Positions 46,520-55,683 of a stretch of 64,000 nucleotides of DNA are shown in pieces (within the stretch, counting starts at the first letter, position 1; every line of letters begins with the position of its first letter). The notes beneath the pieces are model-generated. The model did no database searches and was not told the DNA's origin. It saw only the letters and a program-made list of their open reading frames with translations. Both the position numbers and the translations under genes were made by a program. The stretch lies in NCBI RefSeq assembly GCF_027359925.1, contig NZ_CP114769.1, forward strand, positions 1 to 64,000, read 5' to 3'. Source of the DNA: Hymenobacter canadensis. Its GTDB lineage: Bacteria; Bacteroidota; Bacteroidia; Cytophagales; Hymenobacteraceae.

Positions 46520-46965
46520 TTTTTCTGTTATCGATAGTAGATCCGCGCGGTCATGCCAGTGGGCACCAGCTTTCCCTCATCTGTTATTCTATATTTCTGT
46601 TATTTCATAATTCTGTTTTTTACCACTTCTATTATTCTACAGCTCTAGCATCCTATAGCTCTACTTTTCTGCGTTTGAGTTAAAGCAATACTCACCTTAA
46701 TCGATTTTTCTGTTGTCCTGCAATTCTGTTGATCTGCATCTCTATTACTCCTGGGAAAGCAAGCATCTCCGTTCTGCAGAAGTGAAAATTAACAGAACCG
46801 CATTTATACAAGTTTACAATTCTGCTTTTCTGTTGTTATACAAATATGTTTAACAACAGATATGTTTGAATACAGATTAACAGATTTACTATTCTATTTT
46901 GCCACTGAAACACAGATCTGTTTTTCAGCAAAAAAATTATTCTGTTGCTTTGCGGTTCTGTTTTT
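46520..46965. repeat. TTCTGTT repeat cluster, candidate centromere (parC) site
   Basis: At least eight copies of TTCTGTT (for example 46523, 46595, 46611, 46708, 46724, 46828, 46939, 46956), two inverse copies (AACAGA at 46791 and 46855) and many variants (ATTCTAT, ATCTGTT) occur in a pyrimidine-rich stretch ending about 80 bp before parA. There is no open frame. Repeated short sites upstream of a parA operon are the usual form of a plasmid centromere. Confidence 0.6.
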
Positions 46966-47041
46966 CTATTACATTTGACCTGTCGTTACGCGGGCCGCGT
47001 GAACGGCGCCTTCCGCCCACAACTTCAACCCCGTTCCGACC

Positions 47042-47809
47042 ATGTCTAAGGTTATCAGCTTTGCCACCCAAAAGGGGGGCTCCGGCAAATCCACGCTGGC
47101 CCTCGTGCTCGCCGCCCCGCTGGCGACCGAGTACGGCCTGCGCATCGCCGTACTCGACTGCGACTACCAGCAGAGCATCGTCAAGACCCGTGAGCAGGTG
47201 GACGCGGCCAACTTTGCCAAGCTGCGTGAAGCCAACCCTGATGCCCAGTACCCTTACGACGTATACCCCTGGCAGCTGAATCGGATTTTCGACTTCATCG
47301 ATAACCCCGAGCACAACTACGACCTCATCATCATCGACGTGCCGGGCCGCGCCGATGGCGACGACGTGTTCAACGCCCTAACGGCCTGCGACGCGGTGAT
47401 TGTGCCCCTGGTATCGGACTACCTGGACCGGGCCTCCACGGCCGAGTTCATGACCATCCTGGAAGCCATCAAGAAAGCAGCCGATAATGCCCAGATTGAC
47501 TTTCAGTACTACGGCCTGCCCACTAAGCGGGTAGCGGGGCAGCGAGAGGAGAAAGAGATGGACGACTACATCGACGGGCTGGGCCTCTCGCGCTTCAACT
47601 CCTCCCTGGGCCACCGCAAAGCCTACACCCGGGCCTCGACCCTATACAGCCTGCTTAACCCAGCCTGGGCGCGCTACGCCGGCGGCACCAAGGACACCAG
47701 CGACGAGATCCGCCGCGTCTGTGAGGAGCTCATCGAGCGCCTGGGCCTACCTGACCGCCGCACCACGGCCGCCGCTTCCGTATCCACCGCTTCAACCTCC
47801 GCGAAATAA
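47042..47809 (+). CDS. parA: ParA-family plasmid partition ATPase
   Basis: ParA positions plasmid copies by ATP-dependent binding to the nucleoid. The deviant Walker A KGGSGKST lies at residues 11-18, VLDCDYQQS is motif A' and LIIIDVPGRADG is Walker B. The length of 255 residues and the lack of an N-terminal HTH mark the short type Ib-like form, in which the partner protein usually represses the operon. The gene overlaps the next by 1 bp. Confidence 0.94.
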   Translation: MSKVISFATQKGGSGKSTLALVLAAPLATEYGLRIAVLDCDYQQSIVKTREQVDAANFAKLREANPDAQYPYDVYPWQLNRIFDFIDNPEHNYDLIIIDVPGRADGDDVFNALTACDAVIVPLVSDYLDRASTAEFMTILEAIKKAADNAQIDFQYYGLPTKRVAGQREEKEMDDYIDGLGLSRFNSSLGHRKAYTRASTLYSLLNPAWARYAGGTKDTSDEIRRVCEELIERLGLPDRRTTAAASVSTASTSAK

Positions 47810-48294
47810 TGGGCTTCGAGAAACCACAAATCACGCCGCGCCGCCGCATTGAAGTGCCCGAAGAAGCCCGCCAGCAGGCCCGGGCCGGAATGGGAGGGGA
47901 GGCTACCCGCACGGCCACGGCGCCACCCGCCCCAGTAGAGCCCATCGCGCCGCCGGCCGCAGCAGCAGCTCCTGCGTCTGTAGCTCCGGCACCCACCCCG
48001 GTAGAAGCCCCGGCTACAGGCACAGCTACCCCGTTCACTCCAGCATTTGCACCCACACGTGCCTCTACACGAGGCCGGAAGTCCGCCGCGGCAGCTTCGC
48101 CCGCGCCAGAGGCTGAAGTGCCGCTGCATACGGTTCAGATCGCTAAATCCGTGGTGCAGGAGATTAAGATGAGCTTGTTGTTGGCCACGCCCGGCCCGGA
48201 TACGCCTACGACCATCAAGAATTACCTGGAAGCCGCCCACCGGCACTACGACGCCTACCTGCGCAAAACCGGCAAGCTGCCGCCCGCCAAGTAG
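47809..48294 (+). CDS. ParA-partner protein, probable centromere-binding protein
   Basis: The start overlaps the parA stop (TAATG), so the two are translationally coupled. Residues 30-100 are a Pro/Ala-rich linker of low complexity. Only the C-terminal 60 residues look folded: HTVQIAKSVVQEIKMSLL, then TTIKNYLEAAHRHYDAYL. That size and position fit a small ParB-like protein that binds the TTCTGTT repeats, but no family was recognised. A strong terminator follows 20 bp after the stop. Confidence 0.72.
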   Translation: MGFEKPQITPRRRIEVPEEARQQARAGMGGEATRTATAPPAPVEPIAPPAAAAAPASVAPAPTPVEAPATGTATPFTPAFAPTRASTRGRKSAAAASPAPEAEVPLHTVQIAKSVVQEIKMSLLLATPGPDTPTTIKNYLEAAHRHYDAYLRKTGKLPPAK

Positions 48295-48313
48295 GGGAGG
48301 GACTCTCGGCCGC

Positions 48314-48341
48314 AAAACCAGCCTCTTCGGAGGCTGGTTTT
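48314..48341 (+). terminator. factor-independent terminator of the par operon
   Basis: AAAACCAGCCTC (48314-48325), a TTCG tetraloop and the exact complement (48330-48341) are followed by CGTTTT. It lies 20 bp after the stop of the parA partner. Confidence 0.9.
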
Positions 48342-49014
48342 CGTTTTGGGCGGTAGGGGAGGGGAGGAGTTGTCGGTAGCGGCTTCCATAGCGATGCCTT
48401 GCCCCAATTGCAACAAGCCCCGACTGCTGGTCGGAATGGGCGGAGTGTTACCCGCAGCAGGCGGCTGCACTTGCAAGCAGCCAGATAGTACTTGTCGTAG
48501 AGATAATCGCCCCCATGGACTTTTCCCACCTTCACCACCTGTCGGGAGCGCCTGCTAGGACGAAGGCTGGGAAATAGAGGGAGGAGCCCATGCGGCAACA
48601 TGCTGGTAGCTGACGCCCGAAGCATTTGCTGGGCAGCCTACATTCATTGGAAACAGGAATAAGCGAATTCGAGCGTTATAACGGAGAAGGGTTGGGCACC
48701 TTAAACCCATGGGCAATGGCCCAGTGGTTGTAAAAGGCTACCACAGCACTATCCGGGCGGTAGGTGATGGACCTGGCTGCTCGCAACCTGAAATCTTGCG
48801 CAAGGCGCCCATTCGGCACTGGAAGACGGACATGCCCAGAATATGCGCGTCGTGGCTGATGCGCGGGTCACAGGCGCCGACAAAGAGCGCCCGCAGCTGG
48901 CTCGTGTCCCTGGCTTGGCCCGCGGTATAGGCTCCGCGCATCACGTTCGTGGGTCTGGGGCTAAGCAGGAGCTCGTGGACGGAGAGGCCCACTTCCTCAC
49001 AGGAGGCCACCCGG
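48342..49014. other. non-coding or debris region after the par operon
   Basis: Several ORFs overlap on both strands without recognisable motifs. One minus-strand frame (49049-48738) reads SHDAHILGMSVFQCRMGAL and may be a fragment of an unknown gene. I cannot support a complete gene here. Confidence 0.35.
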
Positions 49015-49320
49015 CCCGCGCACGTACTGGGCCAGCTCGGCGGCCGCATTCCCTACGTGCTCTATGGCGGGCCGTGCCAGGCGGGTATCGAAAGCACGGT
49101 GGTAGGATTTGGGACTGCTGGCGAGCCGGTGGTGTACCGTGCCGGGGTGATTTCGCTGGAAGTGCTGCAGGCCGTGGTGCCGGCTGCCCGCCTGCGCAGT
49201 GCCCCGGAAAAGGACCGCCCCGCCGCCAGCCCCGGGTTGCTGCCTACCATTACTCCCCCCACACGCCGCTGCAGCTGTTCGGCCCGGGGCAGGCCGCGCT
49301 GCCCCCTTCGATGGGTGCTG
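49015..49320 (+). pseudogene. fragment of a Sua5/YrdC-type threonylcarbamoyl-AMP synthase
   Basis: The text LGQLGGRIPYVLYGGPC, then AGIESTVVGFG and PVVYRAGVISLEVLQAV, matches the end of the YrdC domain, where DGGPCxxGxESTVV is diagnostic. After a frameshift near 49240 the linker to the Sua5 domain follows (AAYHYSPHTPLQLFGPG). There is no N-terminal half and no start. The fragment is debris of a housekeeping-type gene carried into the replicon. Confidence 0.6.
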
Positions 49321-49748
49321 TTAAACAATTAGGGGGAAACCGCCGACTCAGGAGTTAGATAGCTTAAATGCCAGTGATAAGGCACAAATACGCTGTAAGA
49401 GTAGCAAGGCCCAATAGTTTTTCACGTCCTTAAGTACAATTGAAAGAATATAGCAAAAAAGCACGTCTACGCTATCGCCCATGCAGTTACACCGATTATT
49501 TGATTACTTGACAAGACGTTAAGCTCAAGAACTAGGCCTTTGAGCCCTAGAGTTGGCGATTTTTCCCTTTTTGTTTAACAACACCCTATAATCTGTACCC
49601 GATCTGGCTACAGCAATATGTGCGCCTTCGCTTAGCAGCTTTAAGTAAGCGCGCACTGTCACGAATTACTAAGCAAATCAGGCAGGTAGCATCTTTCGGC
49701 TGACTCGTTACGAATCTACATTAAGCTGTCCACGCACCGCGATAGGAG
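49321..49748. other. AT-rich intergenic region
   Basis: No gene is supported. The region separates the YrdC fragment from the toxin-antitoxin pair. Confidence 0.3.
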
Positions 49749-49774
49749 AAGCCCCGGCTAGCTGGTCGGGGCTT
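49749..49774. terminator. hairpin after the antitoxin gene
   Basis: AAGCCCCG (49749-49756) pairs with CGGGGCTT (49767-49774). It lies just beyond the stop of the antitoxin gene and has pyrimidine-rich flanks on both strands, so it may work in either direction. Confidence 0.6.
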
Positions 49775-49776
49775 TC

Positions 49777-50133
49777 TTAATGTGCTTGTGGTACCAACTG
49801 AATCTTAACCAGCGTCTGCATGGCCCCGAATACCTTGCGTAGGGTATCGAGCGTCACGTTGGAAGCATTGCGCTCTAACTTGGAGATCTGTGCCTTCTGC
49901 ACACCTACCCGCTCACCGAGTTCGGCCTGGGTGAGGTTGTGCTGGAGGCGGTAGGCCTTAATGGTGCTGGGAATCATAGCCAGCTCCAGCGCGGCGTCAT
50001 ACTCCATCCGGTCAGCCGTACCTGGGGCGCCGAAGAGTTCGTCTTCTAGGTCATTGAAGGTAACGGTATGTAGACTGGAAGAGGGAGTAGCGAGTGGTGT
50101 CTGTTTCTTAGTTTTCTTTTGAGGTGAGATCAT
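49777..50133 (-). CDS. higA: XRE-family antitoxin (HigA-like)
   Basis: The C-terminal 65 residues form a Cro/C1-type HTH: IKAYRLQHNLTQAELGERVG and VQKAQISKLERNASNVTLDT. The N-terminal 50 residues are a flexible arm with FNDLEDELFGAPG that would wrap the toxin. The protein has 118 residues. It follows the toxin gene by about 50 bp in the same direction, the toxin-first order of HigBA-type systems, and would repress the shared promoter. Confidence 0.88.
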   Translation of the reverse strand: MISPQKKTKKQTPLATPSSSLHTVTFNDLEDELFGAPGTADRMEYDAALELAMIPSTIKAYRLQHNLTQAELGERVGVQKAQISKLERNASNVTLDTLRKVFGAMQTLVKIQLVPQAH

Positions 50134-50186
50134 GTATTCTGTGAGATGGTGATGGTAAAAAAAAGCATCATAACCCGAAGTGGCTC

Positions 50187-50528
50187 TTACGGACCATCTT
50201 CGAAGTACTGCGCACGAATGCGGTCGGCCTTTTTCAGGTCAGCAGCTGGGGTCTTTTGGGTCTTCTTGTCTAGGCCGTGGGTACACACGATGAGCGTGTC
50301 GGCCTTGCTGCGTTTGTCCCAGAAGGCAAAGAGACGGTAGGTGTGGTTGGGAGCATCTACCCGGAATTCATAGAGATCGGTTCCGCTCAATTTCTTGAAC
50401 CAGTCGCCGGTCTGCCCGTCTTGAGTTCTGCGAATAGAGACACCGAATTTAATCCGGACTTCCTTGTCTAAAGCATGCAAAAAGGACCGCGCGTCGTCCG
50501 TTAAGCGGACGCTGATTGAGTTGGCCAT
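50187..50528 (-). CDS. higB: HigB/RelE-superfamily toxin
   Basis: The protein resembles HigB-type (Gp49-like) mRNA interferases: a short helical N-terminus, then GDWFKKLSGTDLYEFRVDA and YRLFAFWDKRSKADTLIVCTH, followed by a helix with KKADRIRAQYFED. The core LYEFR...YRLFAFWD pattern is typical. The length of 113 residues is normal. The gene lies upstream of the antitoxin gene in the same orientation. The reading frame is intact, so the pair is likely functional and could stabilise the replicon. Confidence 0.86.
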   Translation of the reverse strand: MANSISVRLTDDARSFLHALDKEVRIKFGVSIRRTQDGQTGDWFKKLSGTDLYEFRVDAPNHTYRLFAFWDKRSKADTLIVCTHGLDKKTQKTPAADLKKADRIRAQYFEDGP

Positions 50529-50684
50529 TGGGCGGAGGGTAAAATTTGCGGGGTGGCTTCATGAGGGGTGCTGTTTTGTTTGGATAAACAAATATACACA
50601 AAGTATCCATATAAGGATACTGCATCCGCAGTAGAATTACTGAAGCATTGCGTAGTTTTGGTGCAACTAGTTAGAATAACATAG

Positions 50685-51620
50685 ATGGTTAAACTCTACT
50701 CTCTACTACTCTTCAGTAGCATCTTATCCCATCACGAGGCTTGCGCTCAAACTAAGACCGCTACCCCTGTCACCACTCGGCAGGACACCATTTATTTCGA
50801 TCACGACTGGGAGCGAACGACGGAGTCTCAAGACCGGGTGTACGCGCGCATCGCCCGACGTAATCCAGAGGGCAAGACGGTTGGTACTGTCCGAGACTAC
50901 TTCTACCCTTCGTGGAGGAAGCAGTTTGAAGGCAAGGTGACCAGTGAGAGTCCGGACGTGGCCACCGGTCTGTGCACCGCTTGGTATGAAAGCGGCCAGC
51001 TGCATTTCAAGGGCACGTTTGCCCAGGGGCAGAAGGGCAGCGACTATCGGGAATGGAAGGAAGATGGCAAGGAAATCAAGTTGACCTACGTCTGGCAGGA
51101 AGTGCTGAGCACGGATGGTGTCAAGCTGCATTCCTACTATAACAATGGTAGCTCGCGGCAGGTCATTCCGATTGACCTACCGGAGGGCACAGTAGGTGTG
51201 GTGTATAAGTTCGATATCCGGGATGAAGACCAGCCGCCAGTCAACTGGACAACAGCTATTACCCTAACGGCCGCCCTGGCAAGTGCCCCCACCGGGCTGG
51301 GCCCCGCGTTGATGCTGTCAGCTGGGGCTAAAGCACTCAGTACCGAACGCCAACCGGCCGCTTCCGTCGCGACCAAGTGCCGGTTCTTTATCGTTGATAA
51401 TGAGGAACTAACCCAACCGTTCCTAGCATATGCGACGAAGGGTACCATGCCGGCGCCTGCACAGTGTTATCAGCTGGCCGTGAACCGGGCCCAGGAAACA
51501 CGGGAGCTGCTGGTGCCGACAGGTACCAAGCGGCTGTACTTCGCGGCGCAAAACGATAACCTGCGCACTTCTGCTAAGCTGAAGCTGACGGTAAGCGCGT
51601 TGGTAGCTAGCCGGCAGTAG
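50685..51620 (+). CDS. exported protein with MORN-like (YwqK-type) repeats
   Basis: The N-terminus MVKLYSLLLFSSILSHHEACA is a signal peptide. Residues 85-125 contain GLCTAWYESGQLHFKGTF and GSDYREWKEDGKEI, the MORN-type pattern of YwqK-family proteins. The C-terminal half has a short hydrophobic stretch (about 185-215) and a beta-rich end. It may be a surface or periplasmic protein. No partner gene is adjacent. Confidence 0.7.
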   Translation: MVKLYSLLLFSSILSHHEACAQTKTATPVTTRQDTIYFDHDWERTTESQDRVYARIARRNPEGKTVGTVRDYFYPSWRKQFEGKVTSESPDVATGLCTAWYESGQLHFKGTFAQGQKGSDYREWKEDGKEIKLTYVWQEVLSTDGVKLHSYYNNGSSRQVIPIDLPEGTVGVVYKFDIRDEDQPPVNWTTAITLTAALASAPTGLGPALMLSAGAKALSTERQPAASVATKCRFFIVDNEELTQPFLAYATKGTMPAPAQCYQLAVNRAQETRELLVPTGTKRLYFAAQNDNLRTSAKLKLTVSALVASRQ

Positions 51621-51635
51621 GCGGCTTACATCAGC

Positions 51636-52616
51636 TTAATTCGTCGGCCTTGCTGGGGCGCTGGCAACGCCAGGCCTTAGAAGCCGCCGTGCCCAGCAGC
51701 GCCGAGCGCGACGAAATCAAGCAGCTGCGGGCCGCATTCAAGCGCGTGGAAATGGAGCGCGACATGTTAAAAAAAGCCGTGACCATCGGAATGCTTTAGC
51801 CGCATTATCCCAACTACCTCCGTCATGAGCCGCTACGCCTTTATCGCTGCCTGCACGGAGCCGTGGCCCGTGCAGGCAGCGATAAAGGCGTAGCGGCTCT
51901 GCCAGGTGCTGGCCGTGAGCCCGGCTGGGTAGTACCAGTGGCGGCACCGGCCGGCCGCCGCGCCGGCGCAAGTGGCCTTTACGCGCCACGCCCGGCGCTA
52001 CGGCACGCGCCGGTTGCGGGCGGAGCTGCGCGCCGAAGGCCATGCGGTAGGGCGCTATGCGCTGCGCATCTGGCTGCGCCGGCATGGGCTGTGGGCCTTG
52101 AGCACCCGCCCCGCACGACGGTCGCCGACCCAGCGGCCGTCGTGGCCGAAAACCGCTTACTGGGGCTGCCGGCCCCCACCGCCCCGAACCAAGTCTGGGT
52201 CGGCGGGCGCTGGTGCTACCTAGCCACGTGGCGCGACGTCTGTGCCCGGCGGGTCGTGGGCTGGCACCTGGCCGCGTAGATGCCTACCGAACTCGTGCTG
52301 CTGGCCCTGGAGCAAGCCCTAACGCTGCGCCAGACCGCGCCGGGGCTCATCATCCACGACGACCGCGGCAGCCAGTGCCCTGCCCAGCTTCAGCCGGCCG
52401 GGCAATCCTTACGACAACGTCCAGGCCGAAGCCGGCTGGAGCACGCTTAAAACCGAGCTGCTGCCTCACGGCACCGCCTTTATTTCCTTGGAAGAGGCCC
52501 GGCTGCAGGTCGCCCATTACCTCGATACCTCCTTCAACCTCGACCGCCGCCACTCCGCCATGAACTACCGCTCGCCCCACCAATTTGAACAGGACCTGAA
52601 AACCAACCTACCTTAG
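51636..52616 (+). mobile_element. IS3-family remnant with damaged orfA and orfB
   Basis: The end of orfA is visible up to a TAG at 51797 (AERDEIKQLRAAFKRVEMER, then DMLKKAVTIGML), with an A7 slippage site. orfB follows in several frames: RYGTRRLRAELRAEGHAVG, NQVWVGGRWCYLATWRDVC where the DITY motif is deleted, LIIHDDRGSQCPAQLQ with the DRGSQ strand, and HYLDTSFNLDRRHSAMNYRS at the end. There are several frameshifts, an inserted palindrome near 51827 and a premature stop at 52277. Clear terminal repeats were not found. Confidence 0.82.
51827..51899. repeat. 32-bp perfect inverted duplication inside the IS3 remnant
   Basis: The arms 51827-51858 and 51868-51899 are exact complements around a 9-nt loop. 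The left arm is the normal orfB start (ATGAGCCGCTACGCC). The right arm is its reverse complement and replaces the codons expected next, before the reading resumes at LCQVL-like sequence. This has the form of a fold-back duplication by template switching. Confidence 0.8.
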
Positions 52617-52694
52617 CGCACTGTCCGTTTTCACTGGACCACCCCAGCAGTTGAAAGCACACCCCGGACGGAGGGTAGAATTCGTCGGCCATAC

Positions 52695-53255
52695 TTACGG
52701 GGTTGAGATGATCAGCCTTTCATAGGCCAGAGCCAGCGTCTCGATGGCTACTTCGTTGCTGCTCGACTTCAGATCTATTGCCGTAAACTTAACAACGAAT
52801 GCGTTGGTTAGCGTCCAGATCATGACCGCAGACCCGGTCTCGTCTAGCAGCTTGATAACGACGGTGTGACGTTTTGTGGTGTTCTGTTTAATTTGATTAA
52901 ACGAGTTGTAAAAGCTCCTCAAATCACTGTCCTTGGTCAGAATACCTTTTTTAAGCGTCACGGTGTGGCCGCTTTTGATACCCTGCATTTTGTCGGTTGT
53001 CTGTCCTTTGCTGGTGCCTTTGCGGTGGTCAATCACCTGGTCCTGCTCAGCAAGGCCGCTCACCTCCTGGAAATAAATGCTTCCCCTACCACTGAGACCA
53101 TTCACCTGGAAGTAAAACTTAGGTTGGGGCTGGCTGGCCGGGCTTTGTGCCCTCGCACCGTTTGCTACAGTAAGAAAAGTGAAAATTAGTGCCCGCAATA
53201 GATGAATACCGTTACGCCGGCCAGCGCGAAAACTACTGGTCTGAAGGAAAAGCAT
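52695..53255 (-). CDS. orphan tail-tube-like protein (T4 gp19 family) with a signal peptide
   Basis: From residue 50 the protein follows the inner-tube family of phages and contractile injection systems: FYFQVNGL, IYFQEVSGLAEQDQVIDHR, HTVTLKKGILTKDSDL, FNQIKQNTTKRHTVVIKLLDE and WTLTNAFVVKFTAIDLKSSS, then NEVAIETLALAYERL. Before it is an unusual leader, RNGIHLLRALIFTFLTVANGARA-Q, with the shape of a signal peptide. Tube proteins normally have no signal peptide and lie among sheath, baseplate and spike genes; none of these is present here. The gene is intact (186 residues). Its role is unknown. Confidence 0.72.
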   Translation of the reverse strand: MLFLQTSSFRAGRRNGIHLLRALIFTFLTVANGARAQSPASQPQPKFYFQVNGLSGRGSIYFQEVSGLAEQDQVIDHRKGTSKGQTTDKMQGIKSGHTVTLKKGILTKDSDLRSFYNSFNQIKQNTTKRHTVVIKLLDETGSAVMIWTLTNAFVVKFTAIDLKSSSNEVAIETLALAYERLIISTP

Positions 53256-53267
53256 AGCTAGGAAATA

Positions 53268-53470
53268 TTACCGGTCGCCCAACCACAGAACGCTTGCGGT
53301 TAGGTAAATAAAGACCAAAAAATGCGCATTAAGTCTATCGTAGCGAATGGTGTCTCGTGGAACTGCCTCAGACGGCTGAACAACCGCTCCACGGGATGCC
53401 GCTGGGCATAGCATATGCCGCTGCTTGCACCGGGATGGAACTACAGCACCGGTAAGCGGCAGGTCCAATC
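53268..53470 (-). pseudogene. 3' fragment of an IS5/IS4-type transposase
   Basis: Read in two frames the minus strand gives QRHPVERLFSRLRQFHETPF and then TIRYDRLNAHFLVFIYLTAS, VLWLG. This is the usual C-terminus of IS5-type transposases (VERLFSxLKQFRxIATRYDKL...). The catalytic part is missing and a frameshift lies between the two pieces. Confidence 0.65.
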
Positions 53471-54030
53471 AGGGGCCGTGGCAGGCCGGGTAAGGGCGCG
53501 TCGTAAGTGAAGGAAGATCGCGCGCTATGATTGGGCCTGCTGGCCGCCGCTAGTGCTGGCCTTTGGGGTAGGGTTCCACGTGGGTCGCTGTGGGGAGAAG
53601 GGATTCTCGCAGCCGGCTACGTCCAATCTTTGCATCTAATTTCCAACTAAGGGCGATCTAGTGCTCACCGACGTCCTGCGCTTTGCTCAGATCGCGCTAC
53701 CTATTGTTAAGTCCTATTGAAGGACAGGGGAGCAGTATGCCAAATACGAATTCTTTGACCAAGCTCTCAACCAAGGTCATATACGCTCCGGACTTTCTTG
53801 ATTCCTATTGCGTGATAAGCAAGTACTTACTCGCATGTTTCTCCACTGTTGTAGTCGCTAAGGATATAATTCCATCTCTCACATTTTATAAGTCTTACGC
53901 TCAATTCTTCTCTCTGAAGCGAAATAACTTCTAAATCAGTTCTGAAGCTTATACCTCAACTAATCCCGTTCAGAATACTCTAAACGTCGTTTTTGAGGCG
54001 AATGGGTGGTCGCACTGTTGTCGCTAAGCT
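53471..54030. other. non-coding region left of the replication origin
   Basis: Only short ORFs without motifs occur (for example 53683-53934). The sequence becomes AT-rich towards the iterons. Confidence 0.35.
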
Positions 54031-54039
54031 AGAGTTTCG

Positions 54040-54276
54040 CTTATAAAACGTGCTAGTTGGTATTGGTAGAGAGTAGGTGACTTATAAAACGTGGTAATTC
54101 ATTATTAGTTATAAGCTATTACAAAGTTAGTAATCATTATCAAGGTCCTTGAAAAAGTCAGCAAGGCTTATAAAAAGTGGCGCTGACACGGGAATAGCTG
54201 CCGCTTCACTAGTAACTGGGCTTACTTATGAAAAGTGGTTTTAAGTAACTAATATTATGTAAATGCTTAGAAAAGT
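54040..54276 (+). repeat. iteron block I
   Basis: Direct repeats of CTTATAAAACGTGG and variants start at 54040, 54081, 54167, 54225 and (degenerate) 54265. The last positions alternate between ACGTGG and AAGTGG. They are the reverse complement of the repeats in block II. Such iterons bind RepB/Rep_3 initiators. Confidence 0.82.
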
Positions 54277-54468
54277 GCAATCCCTGTAATCGTTAGGTCA
54301 GCCTGCTTTTTTGTTGTCTTCTTGTTTGCTTTGGCCCCAGGCTTGCATCCTGGTCCTGAAAGCTAGTCCGTCTGCGTATCAACAACCTTTGTGAATTTAT
54401 TTGTTAATCCTTGTCTATTTGTAGGGTTCATAAACCACTGATCCTCAATAGCATATAAAGGTATAAAA

Positions 54469-54568
54469 CCACTTTTTATAAGCGAAAAACCACTTTTTAT
54501 ACTCTTTATTACCACGTTTTATAAGTGAACTCTCACGTTTTATAAGTCTATAGACCACGTTTTATAAG
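54469..54568 (-). repeat. iteron block II, inverted relative to block I
   Basis: CCACTTTTTATAAG at 54469 and 54490 (the latter ending ATAC) and CCACGTTTTATAAG at 54512, 54534 (first C is T) and 54555 form five spaced copies. Together with block I they frame an AT-rich core of about 190 bp, the probable replication origin. Confidence 0.84.
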
Positions 54569-54570
54569 TG

Positions 54571-54602
54571 AAAAACCACGTCCAACTACCACTGTGGTTT
54601 TT
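54571..54602 (+). terminator. hairpin with T-tract in the rep leader
   Basis: AAAAACCAC (54571-54579) pairs with GTGGTTTTT (54594-54602), followed by another T. It lies about 55 bp before the rep start, directly after the last iteron, and could attenuate rep transcription. Confidence 0.45.
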
Positions 54603-54655
54603 TAGTTTCTGGTAACTTACATTTGCTTTATCCCCACCCCTTTATATCGTGATCT

Positions 54656-55606
54656 ATGAAATCCGAAGATACTACTACTGTACTTGTGGACTCGGCTCTG
54701 GTTCCCGTCGTTCGTCAGCACAACGCTATCACCCAGGCTCGCTACGACTATACGGCCTGCCAGCTTGATATCTTCTTCTATTTGCTCTCCCGGCTACGCC
54801 GGGATGATGCCCCGGACCAGGAGTACACCATCTACGTGAAGGACGTGGAGGCCCTGACCGGGCGGCAGTGGAACTACCAGCAGCTGCGCGAGGCGACGGC
54901 CGACATGGGCTCGCGCATGTTCGAGGTGGAAAACGAGCGTACCTACCAGCAGCTATGGATGTTTCAGCGGGTGGAGTACATCAAGGGTAAGGGCTGCCTG
55001 CAGATTCAGTTGGCGGCACCCATCCGGCCTTTCTTGTTCAACCTCAAGGAGAACTTTACTTCCTACCAGCTGCACTCGGCGCTGAAGCTGAGCAGCAAGT
55101 ACGCCAAGCGCATCTACCAGCTGGTGAGCCAGTGGAAGGATAAAACGAGTACGCGCACCTACCCGCTGGACGAGTTCAAGCAGATGCTGCACTTAAAAGA
55201 CCCCAAGGGCAAGGAACCGGAGCTGTTTCAGAACATCAGCCAGCTCAAGGCCCGAGTGCTCGACATTGCCGTGCGCCAGGTCAGCGAGCACACCGACCTG
55301 CGGATTGATTATCAACTGCTCAAGAAGGGGAGGGCCTACGACGCGGTGCGCTTCACCATCGCCCGTCAGCAGCCCCAGCAGCTGCCCATCCCTTTTGAGC
55401 AGCCCGCCGAAGATGCCCGCGCGCACGCGGCCCGGCAAAGCCTGGAACTGCTGGGCATCATCCAGCCCCAGCTGGTGGCCACCATCCTGGCCGACCCCAA
55501 ACACCTGGACCAACTCTTCAAGTTTACCTACCAGCTAAAAACCGACAAGGTGAAGGCGACCAAGAACCCTGGGGGGCTGTTCCTGAAAATCTGCGGGCTG
55601 CGTTAG
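54656..55606 (+). CDS. RepB-family (Rep_3) plasmid replication initiator
   Basis: The protein binds iterons and opens the origin. Residues 18-45 (QHNAITQARYDYTACQLDIF) and ALTGRQWNYQQLREATADMG belong to the first winged helix. SALKLSSKYAKRIYQLVSQWKDK and TYPLDEFKQMLHLKD form the second. The length of 316 residues is typical. The gene is preceded by two iteron blocks and a hairpin, so initiation is likely self-limited by iteron binding. It is the clearest evidence that this window is or derives from a plasmid. Confidence 0.94.
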   Translation: MKSEDTTTVLVDSALVPVVRQHNAITQARYDYTACQLDIFFYLLSRLRRDDAPDQEYTIYVKDVEALTGRQWNYQQLREATADMGSRMFEVENERTYQQLWMFQRVEYIKGKGCLQIQLAAPIRPFLFNLKENFTSYQLHSALKLSSKYAKRIYQLVSQWKDKTSTRTYPLDEFKQMLHLKDPKGKEPELFQNISQLKARVLDIAVRQVSEHTDLRIDYQLLKKGRAYDAVRFTIARQQPQQLPIPFEQPAEDARAHAARQSLELLGIIQPQLVATILADPKHLDQLFKFTYQLKTDKVKATKNPGGLFLKICGLR

Positions 55607-55683
55607 TCCCGCCGCCTGATCAAAGGAAATACGATCCCGCCCATCTAAGCAATAAGCTCTGAGCGGTACAGGATGCGTGCGTC

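Noticed and set aside
46520..46965. Possible CRISPR array
   Set aside because: The repeats are 7-mers at irregular spacing in both orientations, not 24-40 bp repeats with uniform spacers, and no cas genes are present.
53683..53934. 83-codon ORF left of the iterons
   Set aside because: No family, no clear ribosome-binding site and origin-like AT-rich sequence.
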